From contig NZ_QMHQ01000003.1 in assembly GCF_003313325.1 (NCBI RefSeq), positions 62,001 to 126,000 of the forward strand: DNA of 64,000 nucleotides. The letters run 5' to 3'. Made by a program: the position numbers and the translations under genes. The notes under the pieces are model-generated. The model searched no databases. It was given only the letters and a program-made list of their open reading frames with translations, and was not told where the DNA came from. The DNA comes from Pedobacter namyangjuensis (GTDB lineage: Bacteria; Bacteroidota; Bacteroidia; Sphingobacteriales; Sphingobacteriaceae). Below are positions 17,973-26,604 of the stretch, one piece after another (the stretch's first letter is position 1; each line of letters begins with the position of its first letter).

Positions 17973-19477
17973 TAGGCTATATTTATTTTAGTTGATGCAA
18001 TTTGCTTTAAAGCGATTAACACACCTTGGCTTTCTATTGCATCGAAATTGTGTTTAACTGAGTCTATAAAACCGGGTAACAGGTTTAAATCCACCTTCCA
18101 AAAATCTACATCTTCAAGCACATTAGTTACATAATCTGCTGTTTGCGATTGCTTCTGAAAATAGGCGACCTCATCATCCGTTATTATATAATTAATGTCT
18201 TTGTATTTCCCAAAATACTTATCTCCCTCCTTCTTATCAACTTTTAAAAATCTTAAATAAGCAGCAAAGCCGAAGGCAATATTTTCTGGAACCGAATTAA
18301 TTTTTTTGTAATGGTTTAATAATAATGGCAAAATACGAATCTTCATTTTCATGCTATATTGAAACGTAATGTTAAGCCATAAATGCTCTATTGCGGGATT
18401 TGCAAATCTGTCTTTTACAGTATTCGCAAACAAAGTAGTCTGCTGTTCGGTAACTTGATAAGGAATAGCCGGACCAATTTCCTGTGCCATCAAATCGTCA
18501 ATGTAACTTTTTATAGTTTCATTTGTCATTGCATTTTTTACGGTATCAATTCCGGCTAAAAAGGCAATTCCGGAGCTTAAAGTATGTGTGCCATTCAACA
18601 ATCGAACTTTTAGTTCCCTATAAACCTCTATGTCGTCGGCTATAATTACACCTTTATCTACTTTAGCAAACGATAATACATCACGCACTTTATCATTTCC
18701 TTCAATTGCCCACAAACTATACGGCTCAGCCATAGAAAGCAAATTGTCTTTATAGCCCAATTCATCTTCTAATTTTTTCAAATTATCGGCATCCGGTTTA
18801 CCCGGTACAATCCTATCTACTAAGGAGTTGCAAAAGGTGTTTTGATTAGTTAGCCATGCTATAAATTGCTGATCAAGCTTATTGTAGTTTGCTAATTCTA
18901 AAACTATTGATGCTAGTTTTTTACCGTTATCTGGTATCAACTCTGTTGCAATAATTATTAAACCTGTATTTTTTGCGCCTAACTTTTGGTAGCGATGATA
19001 TAAAACAGCTAATACTTTTGCAGGGAAAGAACTTGGTGGATTCTGATCTATTTTTTCGCTCAGCAACTGTATTCCTACTTCTGTTGTATTAGAAACTATA
19101 ACTTTAAGATCTTCACTTTGTGCCAATTTTAAAACACTTTCCCAGTTATTATTTGCTGCAATTACTTGGCTTATGGCCGATGATATGATATTTTTTGAAA
19201 CAGGCTGGCCATTTTCTAACCCGCGAATACAAAGCGTATATAGAGAATCTTGCTCATCAAACTCTGCTGTGTTGTTTCCTGTAGATTTTACAACGGCAAT
19301 ACGACCATTAAAAACACCTTCTCTATTGGCTTTATCTATAAAATAGTCTGGCAAGCCTCTAAGTAAAACTCCCGTTCCAAATTGGAGCACTTTTATCGGA
19401 AGTTCAAAAATGGCTGCTGATGGTTTAATCAGATTTTCTGAACGTATAGAATCTAGATTTTCTTTAGATAAAATCAT
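17972..19477 (-). CDS. uxaB: Tagaturonate reductase
   Basis: An NADH-dependent reductase of the mannitol dehydrogenase family converting tagaturonate to altronate. I start it at the ATG at 19475-19477 (501 residues). The frame extends to a GTG at 19534, but that adds 19 unusual residues close to the predicted transcription start. IKVLQFGTGVLLRGLPDYFIDKAN is the cofactor-binding start. The active-site region is VRLLNGTHTLSSGIAFLAG near 290. It is the first gene of the uronate operon, with a GCAATCGTTGCC motif and a -7-like box upstream. Confidence 0.93.
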   Translation of the reverse strand: MILSKENLDSIRSENLIKPSAAIFELPIKVLQFGTGVLLRGLPDYFIDKANREGVFNGRIAVVKSTGNNTAEFDEQDSLYTLCIRGLENGQPVSKNIISSAISQVIAANNNWESVLKLAQSEDLKVIVSNTTEVGIQLLSEKIDQNPPSSFPAKVLAVLYHRYQKLGAKNTGLIIIATELIPDNGKKLASIVLELANYNKLDQQFIAWLTNQNTFCNSLVDRIVPGKPDADNLKKLEDELGYKDNLLSMAEPYSLWAIEGNDKVRDVLSFAKVDKGVIIADDIEVYRELKVRLLNGTHTLSSGIAFLAGIDTVKNAMTNETIKSYIDDLMAQEIGPAIPYQVTEQQTTLFANTVKDRFANPAIEHLWLNITFQYSMKMKIRILPLLLNHYKKINSVPENIAFGFAAYLRFLKVDKKEGDKYFGKYKDINYIITDDEVAYFQKQSQTADYVTNVLEDVDFWKVDLNLLPGFIDSVKHNFDAIESQGVLIALKQIASTKINIA

Positions 19478-19555
19478 TGCTTTAGTATACTGCTTTTCAA
19501 AATTATATTCGCTAAGCGATGCCCTTAACAGCACTACATTAGCATTTGGTTAAAG

Positions 19556-19563
19556 CAATAATA
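19556..19563 (-). promoter_or_regulatory. -7-like element of the uxaB operon
   Basis: TATTATTG on the minus strand differs from TAnnTTTG at one position. It lies 45 bp below the GCAATCGTTGCC motif, the same distance as in the GH28 and susC promoters. No good -33 TTTG is seen, consistent with dependence on an activator. Confidence 0.45.
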
Positions 19564-19608
19564 CCTAATATATGCTACTAAAAACCCTTTTACCGTGCAA
19601 ATATTTGT

Positions 19609-19620
19609 GCAATCGTTGCC
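19609..19620. promoter_or_regulatory. Pectin-regulon operator, uxaB site
   Basis: GCAATCGTTGCC, an interrupted palindrome (GCAA-TCG-TTGC). Near-identical copies occur upstream of the GH28 gene and susC. The size, palindromic form and central CG suit a LacI-family protein, and one such gene lies at 37905. Confidence 0.65.
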
Positions 19621-19682
19621 AAAAACAAGAATTCAATATCAGGATAAAGTGATAGTTGATTTACCAAATTGTGAAGCAAAAA

Positions 19683-21683
19683 TTATCGAACAGAAACTCT
19701 TTTATCTCCTATCCAATTAATGATATCGGGCAAGTCATAATAAGACAGTACATTAGGGATTACCGTTACATACCTATTCTTGGTTAAAGGCGTATCAATC
19801 GTTTCTTTATAAGACTTTAATACGCCAAATAAATTAAGTTTAGCTACGTTATCCTTTAAAAAAGTAGCATGTAGAGCGGAGATTCCGGCGGTGCCTTCGG
19901 CGTTAATTTCGATAGGCAGATTTGTAAGTGATTTTTCTTGCGTTACAAATTTAATAAGATTAAGCACTGCTGAGGTTTGAAGGCCAACTAAAGGCTTTCC
20001 GACATGTAGACCTAAAATTGCGTTGCGATAGGAAACGTCAAAATATTTTGGGTCGTTCTCAGAAATCTTATCGGCAGTTTCACCCATTCCCGGCAAATCT
20101 GCAATTATTAATGCATAACCTTGTTGTAAATGCGCTTTAACTAAACTTGCGCTATCGGCTAAATGGTTTTTACCTTTGTCACTTAGCCAAATAAGCACTT
20201 TGGTTGGTTTTAGTGCGGGATAGTAAACTAGAATAGGCATTGGAACTTCATCAACTTTCCTGATCACGATTTTTTTAAAGCTTATATTTTTTGCAATAAC
20301 TTCGCCAACTGTTTCTGCATCAACATCTCTAATATCTGGATTTAAGGTTAACAATCGATTAATCGTTTTTACTTTTTCAGCTTTGCTCTTTTTGGCAAAA
20401 GATAAACGATCTGATTTTTTATCATTGAATAGCTTAATATTTTGCTGGGCGATATTTATCTCATTTTTATAACTGGTGCTAACTTTTCCGGTTTTGGTAG
20501 CGAACAAATCCACATCAGTTTCAACTTCTCCAATTTGCTCTTCAATCTTCTTTTCATCGTTATAAAACCATTTCCTAAACCACTGTACAACCCTTTCGCG
20601 TTTAGGTTTTGAAATTCCGTGTCCATCGTCTACCGTAAAAATGGATAGTTTTTCTTCGGCGCCAAGACTTTTGTAAACTTTCTGAAGATCTGCATATGAA
20701 TCTAATGTGGCATTGTAAGCTATAAAATCATATCGCCCTGCAAGAACTAATATTGGTTTTGGTGCAGCGGCAATTAGATAATCGCTCATTTCTAGTTGCG
20801 CTAAACCTTCTGTCGGGATTTGCGCACAACCATCGGCTGCACCAGTGGTGGCAAATGTATATGCCCTACTTGCTAAATAACTGCAAGGTGCAACAACTTT
20901 TACCCTATCATCAAATGCAGCGAAATAGATGGCCTGCATTGCTCCACCACTATTTCCCGTACATCCAATTTTTGTGGCATCTACTTCGGGTCTGCTAAGC
21001 AAATAATCCAAACCCCGGGTATTGTCAAACAATTCGTAAGCAGCAGCGGAGGTTCCTAAAAGATTTGAAGAAAGATTTAGCAACGTATGTTCGGTAGTAC
21101 TGCCACGCGTTAATGCTTTCCCACTGTCATCTGTTAGCTGTACTCTTTCGCTTTGAGAAATTGGATCGATTACAAACACTACAAAACCATGTTTAGCTAA
21201 TAAAATAGCTGTTTTTTGGTATGATTCAGTCGCTTTCGCTAAATCTTCGTGACCACAAAAAAGTAATACGGCCGGAAATTTACCTTTTCCATTCGGGATG
21301 TAGAGATTTGCCGTTACGTGATGATTTTCGAAACTCTGATAAACAATTTTTTCTATTCGATAACTGTCTTTTCTGATTGTTCCGGTTGTTTCTGCAGCCA
21401 GATCAGCCCTTTGTGGTAATTTGCCGACTAAATCCTTAAACTTTGTCCGGATATTTTTGATGTAAGTTTCTGTAGATGAGTTTGAAGCTAATGCGCTTAC
21501 AAATTTAATTTCCCGTTGATTATACTGCGATTGCATTTGCTGCAACAGATAAGTATTTACACTCACATCTGCTTTCCAATCTAATACATTAAACTGTTTT
21601 TGAGCAAAAGCCAGATAGCACGAAAATTGAAAAAGGCAGAAAACAACGAATAATTTGAAGTCAGAAAATCGAAACCAATTCAT
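19683..21683 (-). CDS. Exported tandem alpha/beta-hydrolase, probable carbohydrate esterase
   Basis: A 666-residue protein with a signal peptide (LFVVFCLFQFSCYLAFAQ, ending about residue 28). The first hydrolase domain (about 90-365) has the oxyanion-type FCGHEDLAK, the nucleophile elbow GCTGNSGG near 243 and a late His in VDDGHGISKPKRE near 350. It resembles acetyl-xylan-esterase-like (AXE1/CE7-like) proteins. A second, similar half (about 440-660) has a predicted hydrolase sheet (VLIWLSDKGKNHLAD, ALIIADLPGMGETAD) but no obvious G-x-S-x-G. It is the last gene of the GH28-GH105-PL10 unit, so a pectin acetyl or methyl ester is a plausible substrate. The exact activity is unknown. Confidence 0.72.
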   Translation of the reverse strand: MNWFRFSDFKLFVVFCLFQFSCYLAFAQKQFNVLDWKADVSVNTYLLQQMQSQYNQREIKFVSALASNSSTETYIKNIRTKFKDLVGKLPQRADLAAETTGTIRKDSYRIEKIVYQSFENHHVTANLYIPNGKGKFPAVLLFCGHEDLAKATESYQKTAILLAKHGFVVFVIDPISQSERVQLTDDSGKALTRGSTTEHTLLNLSSNLLGTSAAAYELFDNTRGLDYLLSRPEVDATKIGCTGNSGGAMQAIYFAAFDDRVKVVAPCSYLASRAYTFATTGAADGCAQIPTEGLAQLEMSDYLIAAAPKPILVLAGRYDFIAYNATLDSYADLQKVYKSLGAEEKLSIFTVDDGHGISKPKRERVVQWFRKWFYNDEKKIEEQIGEVETDVDLFATKTGKVSTSYKNEINIAQQNIKLFNDKKSDRLSFAKKSKAEKVKTINRLLTLNPDIRDVDAETVGEVIAKNISFKKIVIRKVDEVPMPILVYYPALKPTKVLIWLSDKGKNHLADSASLVKAHLQQGYALIIADLPGMGETADKISENDPKYFDVSYRNAILGLHVGKPLVGLQTSAVLNLIKFVTQEKSLTNLPIEINAEGTAGISALHATFLKDNVAKLNLFGVLKSYKETIDTPLTKNRYVTVIPNVLSYYDLPDIINWIGDKRVSVR

Positions 21684-21701
21684 CGCTTAACTTAGTTTGA
21701 A

Positions 21702-22748
21702 TTATTTTTTAGCAAGCATTTTAAGCCATTTTGGATACTCTCTAACTAGGTTATTACCCCAGGTACCATACCAAGCATAGCCATTTCTACGCTCATAACT
21801 GATATCCTTAATATCGGTGTAAATAACATTGTCTCTATCTCCGAAAATCGGCTTATTAGTTTTTAGATCGTAAAACCTGGCCCAAATTGTAGCATTTGCA
21901 TCGGCTACTAAACCCTTGTCCTTTTTATCAGGGAGCTGATCAAATTTAAAACCTACAATTTTGTTTGCGTCAAACCATTTAACGGCATTTTCGATTGCAT
22001 TTTTTACCTCTGCAGAAGGTTGCTGAATTTTCATTAAAAACCTAACAATATTTACCGATTCTGATGCGCTTAAAGCTTCAGGTTCAAAAGCTCTAGCTTT
22101 GGCTGGTTGCAATGTATTTTCATCGTACTGCGCTGCCCAAATTGTTGGCGTACCATTTTGCAGTACTTGCGTTTTTAAGATACAGCTTAAGCCTTTTTCC
22201 AATGCATTTTTTGATTTGGCGACATACTTATCATCAATCGCAGCAAAGCCTTCAGTTTTAGTAGTAACGTTAAGCATAATGCCTAATACGTTAATCATCG
22301 CATCATCATTATAAGTAATTTCGGCCCGGTACATGCTCTTATCAGGATAATATTGTGGCCAACCCCCGTTTGCATACTGCGCCTCAAGTAAATAGTCGAT
22401 ACCCTTTTGTGCTGCTTCGAGATATTTTTTATTGGCTGTTTCGCTGTACGCTTTAACTAAGCTGTTTATCTCCCTAGTTGTAGCATGGTTATCGATAGTG
22501 GCATGTTTAACTGGCGTAGCTTTAATTTTAGCCAACAATTGTTCGGTTAGCTTGTTTTCGTATTTAACCACACTCTTATCTGCCAATTGCTTAGGCCAAG
22601 CACCATTAGATAGTTGATAAACTAGCATTTTTTCTGCTAAGGAATCAATTTTCGCATTTACTTGTGGTACTTTCTGTGCAGTTGCGCAAGAAGTAAAAAC
22701 AAGGCTGATTAGTGCAAATAATAATATTTTTAAGTCATTCATTATCAA
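21702..22748 (-). CDS. Pectate lyase, family PL10
   Basis: A 348-residue lipoprotein-type export (FALISLVFTSC, Cys near 21) with a PL10 domain over the rest. Diagnostic stretches are QLSNGAWPKQ, QYANGGWPQYYPD near 128, TYNDDAMINVLGIML near 148 and the C-terminal RNGYAWYGTWGNNLVREYPK near 325-344. PL10 enzymes cut polygalacturonate by calcium-dependent beta-elimination and give unsaturated products for GH105 and KduI. It starts 23 bp after the GH105 gene in the same operon. Lipidation suggests attachment to the outer membrane or cell surface. Confidence 0.93.
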   Translation of the reverse strand: MIMNDLKILLFALISLVFTSCATAQKVPQVNAKIDSLAEKMLVYQLSNGAWPKQLADKSVVKYENKLTEQLLAKIKATPVKHATIDNHATTREINSLVKAYSETANKKYLEAAQKGIDYLLEAQYANGGWPQYYPDKSMYRAEITYNDDAMINVLGIMLNVTTKTEGFAAIDDKYVAKSKNALEKGLSCILKTQVLQNGTPTIWAAQYDENTLQPAKARAFEPEALSASESVNIVRFLMKIQQPSAEVKNAIENAVKWFDANKIVGFKFDQLPDKKDKGLVADANATIWARFYDLKTNKPIFGDRDNVIYTDIKDISYERRNGYAWYGTWGNNLVREYPKWLKMLAKK

Positions 22749-22771
22749 ATCAATTAATCAGCCTTGCTCAA

Positions 22772-24697
22772 CTATTTTGCTATTTTAGCTAACCAGTTTA
22801 CCAAGTCTGATGCGGCTTTAAAGTTTTCGTATTTTGCTGGCAGTTTTCTACCGTCAACATATTCGTTGTATAACCAAGGATCTCCGATTACGAAAACCGT
22901 TCCCTTGCCATATTTTGTTATAGAAATTACATCTTCACCATCGCTATCTTTTAAAATTGATTTAGCATTGCCACTCAACTTCAAACTGCTGTATTCTTTA
23001 ATAAAGATGTTTTTAGCTGTTTTTAAAACTTCATTTCCAGCTGGCACCTCAACCTTTGCGGTCTCGAAGTTTGTAGCTACCGGCACACGCCCTTTTGTAG
23101 TGCCGTTAAAATGTACACCGAACCTTGCCGTTAGTTTATTAAAATGCTCTAGTTCAACATTTGGAGCATCGTTACCAAAAAGTACCAAAACACCACCTTT
23201 GTTAACCCATTCTGTAATTTGGGTTATATTTTCTTCTTTGATAAAATTAGGCTTAGGTGCTTCTTTTTCATTGTCAGGATCAACAATGATATAAACAGCA
23301 GTATTTTTTAAATTTTCGGCTGTTGGTGATTGATATAAAGTATTGGTTTTAAAACCGTTATTAATAAATAGATCACCAAAAAAAGTAAATCCGTTATTAC
23401 CTCTTTCGTCCCATTTGTAATGCCAAACTAAATCGTTTCCACTTTGGTCTTTTTTAACTTCGTGATTAAAGTAAGAGTCTAACGTTACCAGTTTACCCAT
23501 GCCTGGTTTTGGCATTGCGGCAATTTCCATTTCGTTGGCTGCCAATAAAAATGCTCCAACTCCCTTCGGATCGTTAGTGATCACCTTTTCGCTCATGTAA
23601 TATTCAAAACTACCATCGCGGTAAGGTTTTCCTCCCAATCCAGAAACACTCACTGTACCTTTTAAATTAACTTTGTTAGTGCCGGCACTTTCAACAAACT
23701 CTTTTTTAATGCCTTTATAACCTTTATCCGCTACTGCGAAAAAAGATTTTGGCAAATAACCTTGGCGAACTGCTTTTGCAAATGTGTAAACAAACATGCT
23801 CGATGCAGATGCCTCTACATAATTACCTTTCTCTTTTGGCTTATCTAAAATATCAAACCATAAGCCCGTTTTGCTATCCTGCACCTTTTGTATCGCCTTA
23901 GCATAACGATTTAAAATTGCCAATAGTTCTGCTCGTTTAGGATGATTAACGGGAAAATTATCTAATACATCAACCAATGCCATTCCGTACCAACCCATTG
24001 CCCTAGCCCAAAAATTAGGCGATTTACCTGTAGTTTTATCTGCCCATTTCTCGGTTTTCGATTCGTCCCAACCGTGGTACATCAAACCTGTTTTGGCATC
24101 TACGGCGTTTTTTTCCATCCAAATAAATTGGTTGGCAATATCGTCAAAAGCTTTATCGTCTTTAACCAAAGCAGCATATTCTGCGTAAAATGGCTGCCCC
24201 ATGTATAAACCGTCTAACCACATTTGGTTTGGATATATTTTCTTGTGCCAAAAACCACCTTCGTTAGTACGAGGCTGGCCTTTTAACTGATCCCATAGTG
24301 TTGTAGCAGCCCTGAAATATTTTTGTTGACCAGTAACGTTATATAAAGTAAGTAACGTTCTACCATTTTTAACATTGTCTATATTATAATCTGCCTGTTT
24401 GTAGCGATTAATTACTCCATCTTTAGTTACGAAGAAATCCATGCTTTTTTGCATGTACTTAAAATACTCGCCATCTGCTGTACGTTTCCAAATGCCTTCA
24501 ATTCCCTCTAAAATCACGCCTTGATCGTAAGCCCATTTTACGGCTTTCGGCTTCGCCGGATCTAGGTTTAAAGAGTCTTTCCAAATCTCCATAACCGTAT
24601 TCGCCATTTGTTGCGATAAAGGTTTTTCTTGAGCGCTTAACTGGAAAGTAAGGCCTGCAAAAGTTGCTACTGCTAAATACTTAAAAATTTTTCTCAT
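22772..24697 (-). CDS. GH105 unsaturated galacturonyl hydrolase with C-terminal DUF4350-like domain
   Basis: A 641-residue protein with a signal peptide (FKYLAVATFAGLTFQLSAQ). Residues about 30-385 form an (alpha/alpha)6 barrel of GH105 type: KWAYDQGVILEGIEGIWKR, NPNQMWLDGLYMGQPFYAEYA (as YPNQMWLDGLYMG), and FWARAMGWYGMALVDVLDNFP. The C-terminal part (about 410-641) resembles a DUF4350/glutaminase-like Rossmann domain (VYIIVDPDNEKEAP, WVNKGGVLVLFGNDAPN), a fusion I have seen in Bacteroidota GH105 proteins. GH105 removes the unsaturated uronate from lyase products. It is 39 bp after the GH28 gene. Confidence 0.92.
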   Translation of the reverse strand: MRKIFKYLAVATFAGLTFQLSAQEKPLSQQMANTVMEIWKDSLNLDPAKPKAVKWAYDQGVILEGIEGIWKRTADGEYFKYMQKSMDFFVTKDGVINRYKQADYNIDNVKNGRTLLTLYNVTGQQKYFRAATTLWDQLKGQPRTNEGGFWHKKIYPNQMWLDGLYMGQPFYAEYAALVKDDKAFDDIANQFIWMEKNAVDAKTGLMYHGWDESKTEKWADKTTGKSPNFWARAMGWYGMALVDVLDNFPVNHPKRAELLAILNRYAKAIQKVQDSKTGLWFDILDKPKEKGNYVEASASSMFVYTFAKAVRQGYLPKSFFAVADKGYKGIKKEFVESAGTNKVNLKGTVSVSGLGGKPYRDGSFEYYMSEKVITNDPKGVGAFLLAANEMEIAAMPKPGMGKLVTLDSYFNHEVKKDQSGNDLVWHYKWDERGNNGFTFFGDLFINNGFKTNTLYQSPTAENLKNTAVYIIVDPDNEKEAPKPNFIKEENITQITEWVNKGGVLVLFGNDAPNVELEHFNKLTARFGVHFNGTTKGRVPVATNFETAKVEVPAGNEVLKTAKNIFIKEYSSLKLSGNAKSILKDSDGEDVISITKYGKGTVFVIGDPWLYNEYVDGRKLPAKYENFKAASDLVNWLAKIAK

Positions 24698-24736
24698 CCG
24701 TAAAATTGGTTTTTAACGATGATTTTGGATCATCGA

Positions 24737-26410
24737 CTATTTGTTTATCTGCAAAGAATTTTCTGCAGCACCAGCAACAAACTCAGCTTTTTGCTTGGCC
24801 TTTGAGGCATCTAAACCTGATGATTTGATTGCACTGTTATTTTCGCCACTTATGCGAAATAACACGTTTGCAGTATTATACTTTACATTTGTAAAACTGA
24901 TGTCCTTTCCGTTTTGAATATTAATTAGCGGACTGGCATCATTAACCGTCAAATTTACGTTATTTAACTTTACGTTTTTAGCCTCTTGTAAATCGATTCC
25001 CTCTTTTGCCTTAATATGCAGGTTATTTAGTGTAATGTTGCTGATACTGAGCTCTGGCAAACCTCTAACAAATACAGCTTTCGACGCTCCATCACAAACT
25101 ACATTGTCAATGTAAAAATCTCTAAAAATTGGCGTTTCTTCTGTAACCGGCAATAATTGAATTTTAGGTGCGTCACGTTTTTCGCCGGTTAGAGGAACCG
25201 GATCTACTGCTGCATAATACATATCGAACAAAATCGCTTCGCCGATAATATCTTTCATATTGATGTTTTTTATAAAGATGTTTTCTACCACACCGCCTCT
25301 GCCACGTGTGGTTTTAAAACGCAGCCCAATGTCGGTTCCTATAAACGAGCAATCGTAAACGAAAATATTTTTTGCACCGCCAGACATTTCACTACCGATT
25401 ACAAATCCACCATGTGCATGGTAAACGGTACTGTTACGAATAATTACGTTTTCTGTAGGCATTCCTCTTTTTCTACCTGCTGCATCTCTACCAGATTTAA
25501 TGCAAATGCCATCGTCGCCAACATCAAATGTGCTACCTTCAATCAATACATTTTTACAAGATTCAATATCAATTCCATCTCCATTTTGGGCATACCAAGG
25601 GTTTTTAGCATACACATTTCTAACAATCAAATCTTCGCACATTAACGGATGGATGTTCCAAGCAGGAGAATTTTGAAAGGTTACACCCTCTAGCAGAATG
25701 CGTTTGCAAGATGTAAAAACCAACAAATTAGGTCGTAAAAAATCTTTAATTGATTGATAAAATTCAGGCGTTTTATCTGCTGTAATTTCGCCAGGGTTTT
25801 TCATTTTAGCGGCAGTAACCGATTGTTGCGTAGGGAACCACATTTTTTTATCTTCGCCAACTATACCACCAGAAGCCACTAAACGCTTCCACTGTGTTTC
25901 GGTTAACTTATCTTTTTTAACCATTCGCCAGGCATCGCCGGCGCCATCAATAATACCAAAACCGGTAATTGCAATGTTAGTTTGGTTTACTGCCCATAAG
26001 GGAGATTGGTTGCGCATTTGCGATAAACCTTCCCAATTACTTGCTACCAATGGGTATTGATCAAAATCTTTGGTAAACTGCAAAATCGCATTCTTCTGCA
26101 AATGCAGATTTACATTACTTTTTAACTCAATTGGCCCTGTTAGCCATAAACCTTTTGGCACCAAAACTACGCCACCGCCTTTTTTGTTACAAGCAACAAT
26201 TGCATCGTTTATCGCTTTACTATTAAGGGTAATACCATCGCTTACAGCTCCATATTTTAAAATATTAATGGTATCTGCTTTAAAAGAAGTTTTCGCTACA
26301 ACGGGTAGGTTACTAAAAGAGTAAGGTTTTTTAATTCCACTTTGTGCAAGTGTGGTAAGCGTAAGCGCAGAAAGTGCAATGCTAAAGATAGTTGAAACTA
26401 CTTTTTTCAT
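24737..26410 (-). CDS. GH28 polygalacturonase
   Basis: A 557-residue exported enzyme (signal peptide ending near residue 23, LTTLAQ). It is a right-handed parallel beta-helix hydrolysing galacturonan. Catalytic motifs are in order: NGDGIDIES near 276 (the N-T-D-type Asp), GDDGICIKSG near 299 (paired Asp) and HGGFVIGSEMSGG near 336 (G-H-G-type His). The start FKADTINILKYGAVSDG is typical of GH28. It is the first gene of a four-gene unit (GH28, GH105, PL10, esterase), preceded by a GCAATCGTTACC motif and a -7-like element. Confidence 0.95.
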   Translation of the reverse strand: MKKVVSTIFSIALSALTLTTLAQSGIKKPYSFSNLPVVAKTSFKADTINILKYGAVSDGITLNSKAINDAIVACNKKGGGVVLVPKGLWLTGPIELKSNVNLHLQKNAILQFTKDFDQYPLVASNWEGLSQMRNQSPLWAVNQTNIAITGFGIIDGAGDAWRMVKKDKLTETQWKRLVASGGIVGEDKKMWFPTQQSVTAAKMKNPGEITADKTPEFYQSIKDFLRPNLLVFTSCKRILLEGVTFQNSPAWNIHPLMCEDLIVRNVYAKNPWYAQNGDGIDIESCKNVLIEGSTFDVGDDGICIKSGRDAAGRKRGMPTENVIIRNSTVYHAHGGFVIGSEMSGGAKNIFVYDCSFIGTDIGLRFKTTRGRGGVVENIFIKNINMKDIIGEAILFDMYYAAVDPVPLTGEKRDAPKIQLLPVTEETPIFRDFYIDNVVCDGASKAVFVRGLPELSISNITLNNLHIKAKEGIDLQEAKNVKLNNVNLTVNDASPLINIQNGKDISFTNVKYNTANVLFRISGENNSAIKSSGLDASKAKQKAEFVAGAAENSLQINK

Positions 26411-26491
26411 GTTCAGGGATACGGTTTATAAATTTGGTTGTTATTAATTAATTGGCACACGTATTTATTAGATTAGCCATATTAACTTTAA

Positions 26492-26499
26492 CAAGTCTA
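26492..26499 (-). promoter_or_regulatory. -7-like element of the GH28 operon
   Basis: TAGACTTG on the minus strand, one mismatch from TAnnTTTG. The same 14-bp block TTAACAAGTCTACA (plus strand) occurs upstream of susC. It lies 45 bp below the operator motif. Confidence 0.5.
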
Positions 26500-26544
26500 C
26501 ACAGATTTAAACAGGAATGAAACTAATTGGCTGAAAATAACTAT

Positions 26545-26556
26545 GCAATCGTTACC
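26545..26556. promoter_or_regulatory. Pectin-regulon operator, GH28 site
   Basis: GCAATCGTTACC, 11 of 12 identical to the uxaB site. A separate perfect 12-bp palindrome, TTATGCGCATAA, lies immediately beside it at 26560-26571 and has no counterpart at the other two promoters. Confidence 0.65.
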
Positions 26557-26604
26557 AATTTATGCGCATAAGCTATGTTTTGGGCTTTTTTACTTTTCCT
26601 TAAC

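Noticed and set aside
19478..19534. GTG start for uxaB at 19534
   Set aside because: The extension is only about 20 bp from the proposed -7 box and is not part of the family. The ATG at 19477 fits known UxaB proteins.
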